Origin: Sisyra terminalis | Lineage: Eukaryota > Arthropoda > Insecta > Neuroptera > Sisyridae | NCBI GenBank assembly: GCA_958496175.1 | Contig: OY292276.1 | Span: forward strand, 37,592,449 to 37,656,448 | Length of the DNA stretch: 64,000 nucleotides | Direction of reading: 5' to 3' | Notes under the pieces: model-generated | The model's database searches: none | What the model was told of the DNA's origin: nothing | The model's input: only the letters and a program-made list of their open reading frames with translations | Translations under genes and position numbers: made by a program | Shown: one piece after another, positions 62,571-64,000 of the stretch | Numbering within the stretch: the stretch's first letter is position 1 | How the letters are laid out: every line of letters starts with the position of its first letter

Positions 62571-64000
62571 GATATTGATATTAATTTTGTTCTCATCATG
62601 AAACTTTATTATTTGTACACAATATGTAAATCTGTCGTCCATTGTGGTCAAACACTTCAATTCTTCGTTGACATGTTTATATTAATAATAAAAACTTTTC
62701 TTCGTTTTGTCTTTCAGTATTTGGAATGAGAATTGTCTGTAAAAATTATTCTGTTTTTTTGTTTATCAAGATGCTTTGATATAATAGTAGATTCAATTTC
62801 ATTTATAATATTTGTATAGCTATATTTAACTCGTAAATATTAGTAGAAAAATGATGTATCTAAACGTTTTTCAAATTAACTAAAATAAATTTCTTTAAAG
62901 AAGACAAATAGTAATCCTACGTAAAAACTTTTTCATCTATAGTTTCGAGACACAAGAAATTCAATATTTTATTGAAAATATGACTGTGTTTCAAATACAT
63001 TAAAAAATGTTTATAGATGGTGGTTTCTTCAAAATTAGTTACCAAAGATTTAAAATATGCTTCTTTCAAATTTCACCCTTCAGTTTTTACATACGAATAT
63101 TTTTTTAAAAATATACGATTTTACTCAACAATCAGTTAGGTAACTGTTCTGTTTAGTGTTTAATGTTTTAGTTTCTATAGAAAAGAGAGCGTCAAAGACA
63201 AAAAAGTTCTTTTAAATAAATGCGAAGAATAAGCGAATGGAAAACATGTAGAAAGCATGTGCACGAAATTAATGCTTCAGTAGAAAAATTATAAACGATC
63301 AGTTGGGGACTGTACGGGAACTTGGATATGGAAAAATTTGGTGTTGAAGTATCAAATTTTACAGCGTTTCGTTCAGATACTTTTCAACTTCATCGGGTAA
63401 CTAATTATTTAACTAAATATTGCCTGAAGAAGCTTAAAAATACACCATTAAACGATGCAAAATTTAAAATTTTAACTTTAAATTATTCCGTATGCAAAGT
63501 TCTGAGAAATACCCAACTGACATTAAATAAACGTGGATAAGATTCAAAACAGTGTCGCTATGGTTTATATCATTTTAAAAACAAGAATAATTATGGTTGA
63601 AAAACTGGAACTGAAACTTCACCGATAGTTGCTTAAATGTTGTATGTGGAATATTAGGATTTGAAGCAAGAAAAGACGCGTCTAGAGAACTTGGAGTGTA
63701 GGATGGAGAAAATAGAGAAATCAAATAAATAAAGAATGAAAAACTATTGAAATTCTAGAAATGATTAAAGAAAAAAAGGAGGAAGCAGTCAAAAATATTT
63801 TCCCACAGGTAGCTAGTGTTGAAAAGAAAAGTGCAACCATACGGAAAACTGAACTTGACTAAATAGAAAATTTAGAAGAAATTGTCTTTGCTGGTTCTTA
63901 AATATAAATTATAACAGTACATTTTATTCGTCAAGAATTTGAATTTCCCTCCCTTTATGTATCCTTTTTAATTATATGTTGTAGGAAAATATATTTTTAA
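62571..64000. other. AT-rich sequence with a possible gene relic near the edge
   Basis: At 63322-63540 (plus) a 72-codon open frame contains LKKLKNTPLNDAKFKILTLN. Further short frames with ordinary composition occur to 63900 (for example KKEEAVKNIFPQVASVEKK), broken by stops. No family is recognised; probably a decayed mobile-element gene. Confidence 0.25.

Larger units (their letters stand above)
29741..64000 (-). other. SoxD: SoxD first intron and/or 5' flanking region
   Basis: The acceptor at 29741-29742 shows that at least one upstream exon exists, probably 5' UTR or a short coding exon. It could not be located in the next 34 kb or may lie beyond the window. There is no second gene that I can support in this interval; what it holds are islands, MITEs and relics listed separately. 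Confidence 0.55.

Noticed and set aside
63322..63900. Series of short plus-strand frames with ordinary composition
   Set aside because: Broken by stops and not assignable to a family; mentioned only as a possible relic.
1..64000. tRNA, rRNA, CRISPR, operon or bacterial-type features
   Set aside because: None seen; composition, splice sites and repeats are those of a eukaryotic nuclear genome.

Overview
The window is AT-rich eukaryotic nuclear DNA and looks like an insect (arthropod) genome. It has no operon-like gene packing and no rRNA, tRNA or CRISPR signal. Nearly all of it is non-coding: AT-rich sequence with scattered GC-richer islands, small DNA transposons (MITEs and foldbacks) and decayed transposon coding fragments. 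The exact lineage cannot be fixed from the sequence alone.

Only two protein-coding exons can be supported, both on the minus strand and both from one gene, an insect SoxD transcription factor (ortholog group of Drosophila Sox102F and vertebrate SOX5/6/13). The upstream exon (29740 down to 29147) carries the start codon and the low-complexity N-terminal region. The next exon (21271 down to 21115) encodes the start of the SoxD leucine-zipper coiled coil. Splice phases match exactly: two codon bases on one side, one on the other, making a serine codon. The HMG-box exons are not in the window and should lie to the left, beyond position 1. So 1-21114 reads as the 5' part of a very long intron, 21272-29146 as a 7.9-kb intron, and 29741-64000 as a first intron and/or 5' flanking DNA of at least 34 kb.

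The non-coding DNA has three layers. (1) GC-richer islands near 0.6-1.26, 4.9-5.45, 9.3-10.0, 23.9-25.5, 33.06-33.6, 40.5-41.4, 43.9-44.5, 46.9-47.5, 49.6-50.35, 53.65-54.46, 56.8-57.96 and 61.4-62.57 kb, candidates for conserved cis-regulatory elements. The 4.9-5.4 kb island is dense in Sox HMG-type motifs and holds a 9-bp inverted pair of sites, which suggests autoregulation. (2) Non-autonomous DNA transposons: a TA-flanked MITE (1842-1997), a hAT-like element (19625-20268), a foldback pair (22.4 and 56.36 kb), a three-copy family (35.0, 38.4, 45.2 kb), a hAT MITE (43374-43694), a CACGG-ended MITE (48437-48912) and a long hairpin (55725-56215). (3) Decayed autonomous elements: a pogo/Tigger transposase relic (10.7-11.3 kb), a LINE reverse-transcriptase tail (52.6-53.0 kb) and short LINE- or hAT-like ends.

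No new multi-gene system is visible. The items most worth checking are the Sox-motif island inside the SoxD intron and the MITE families.
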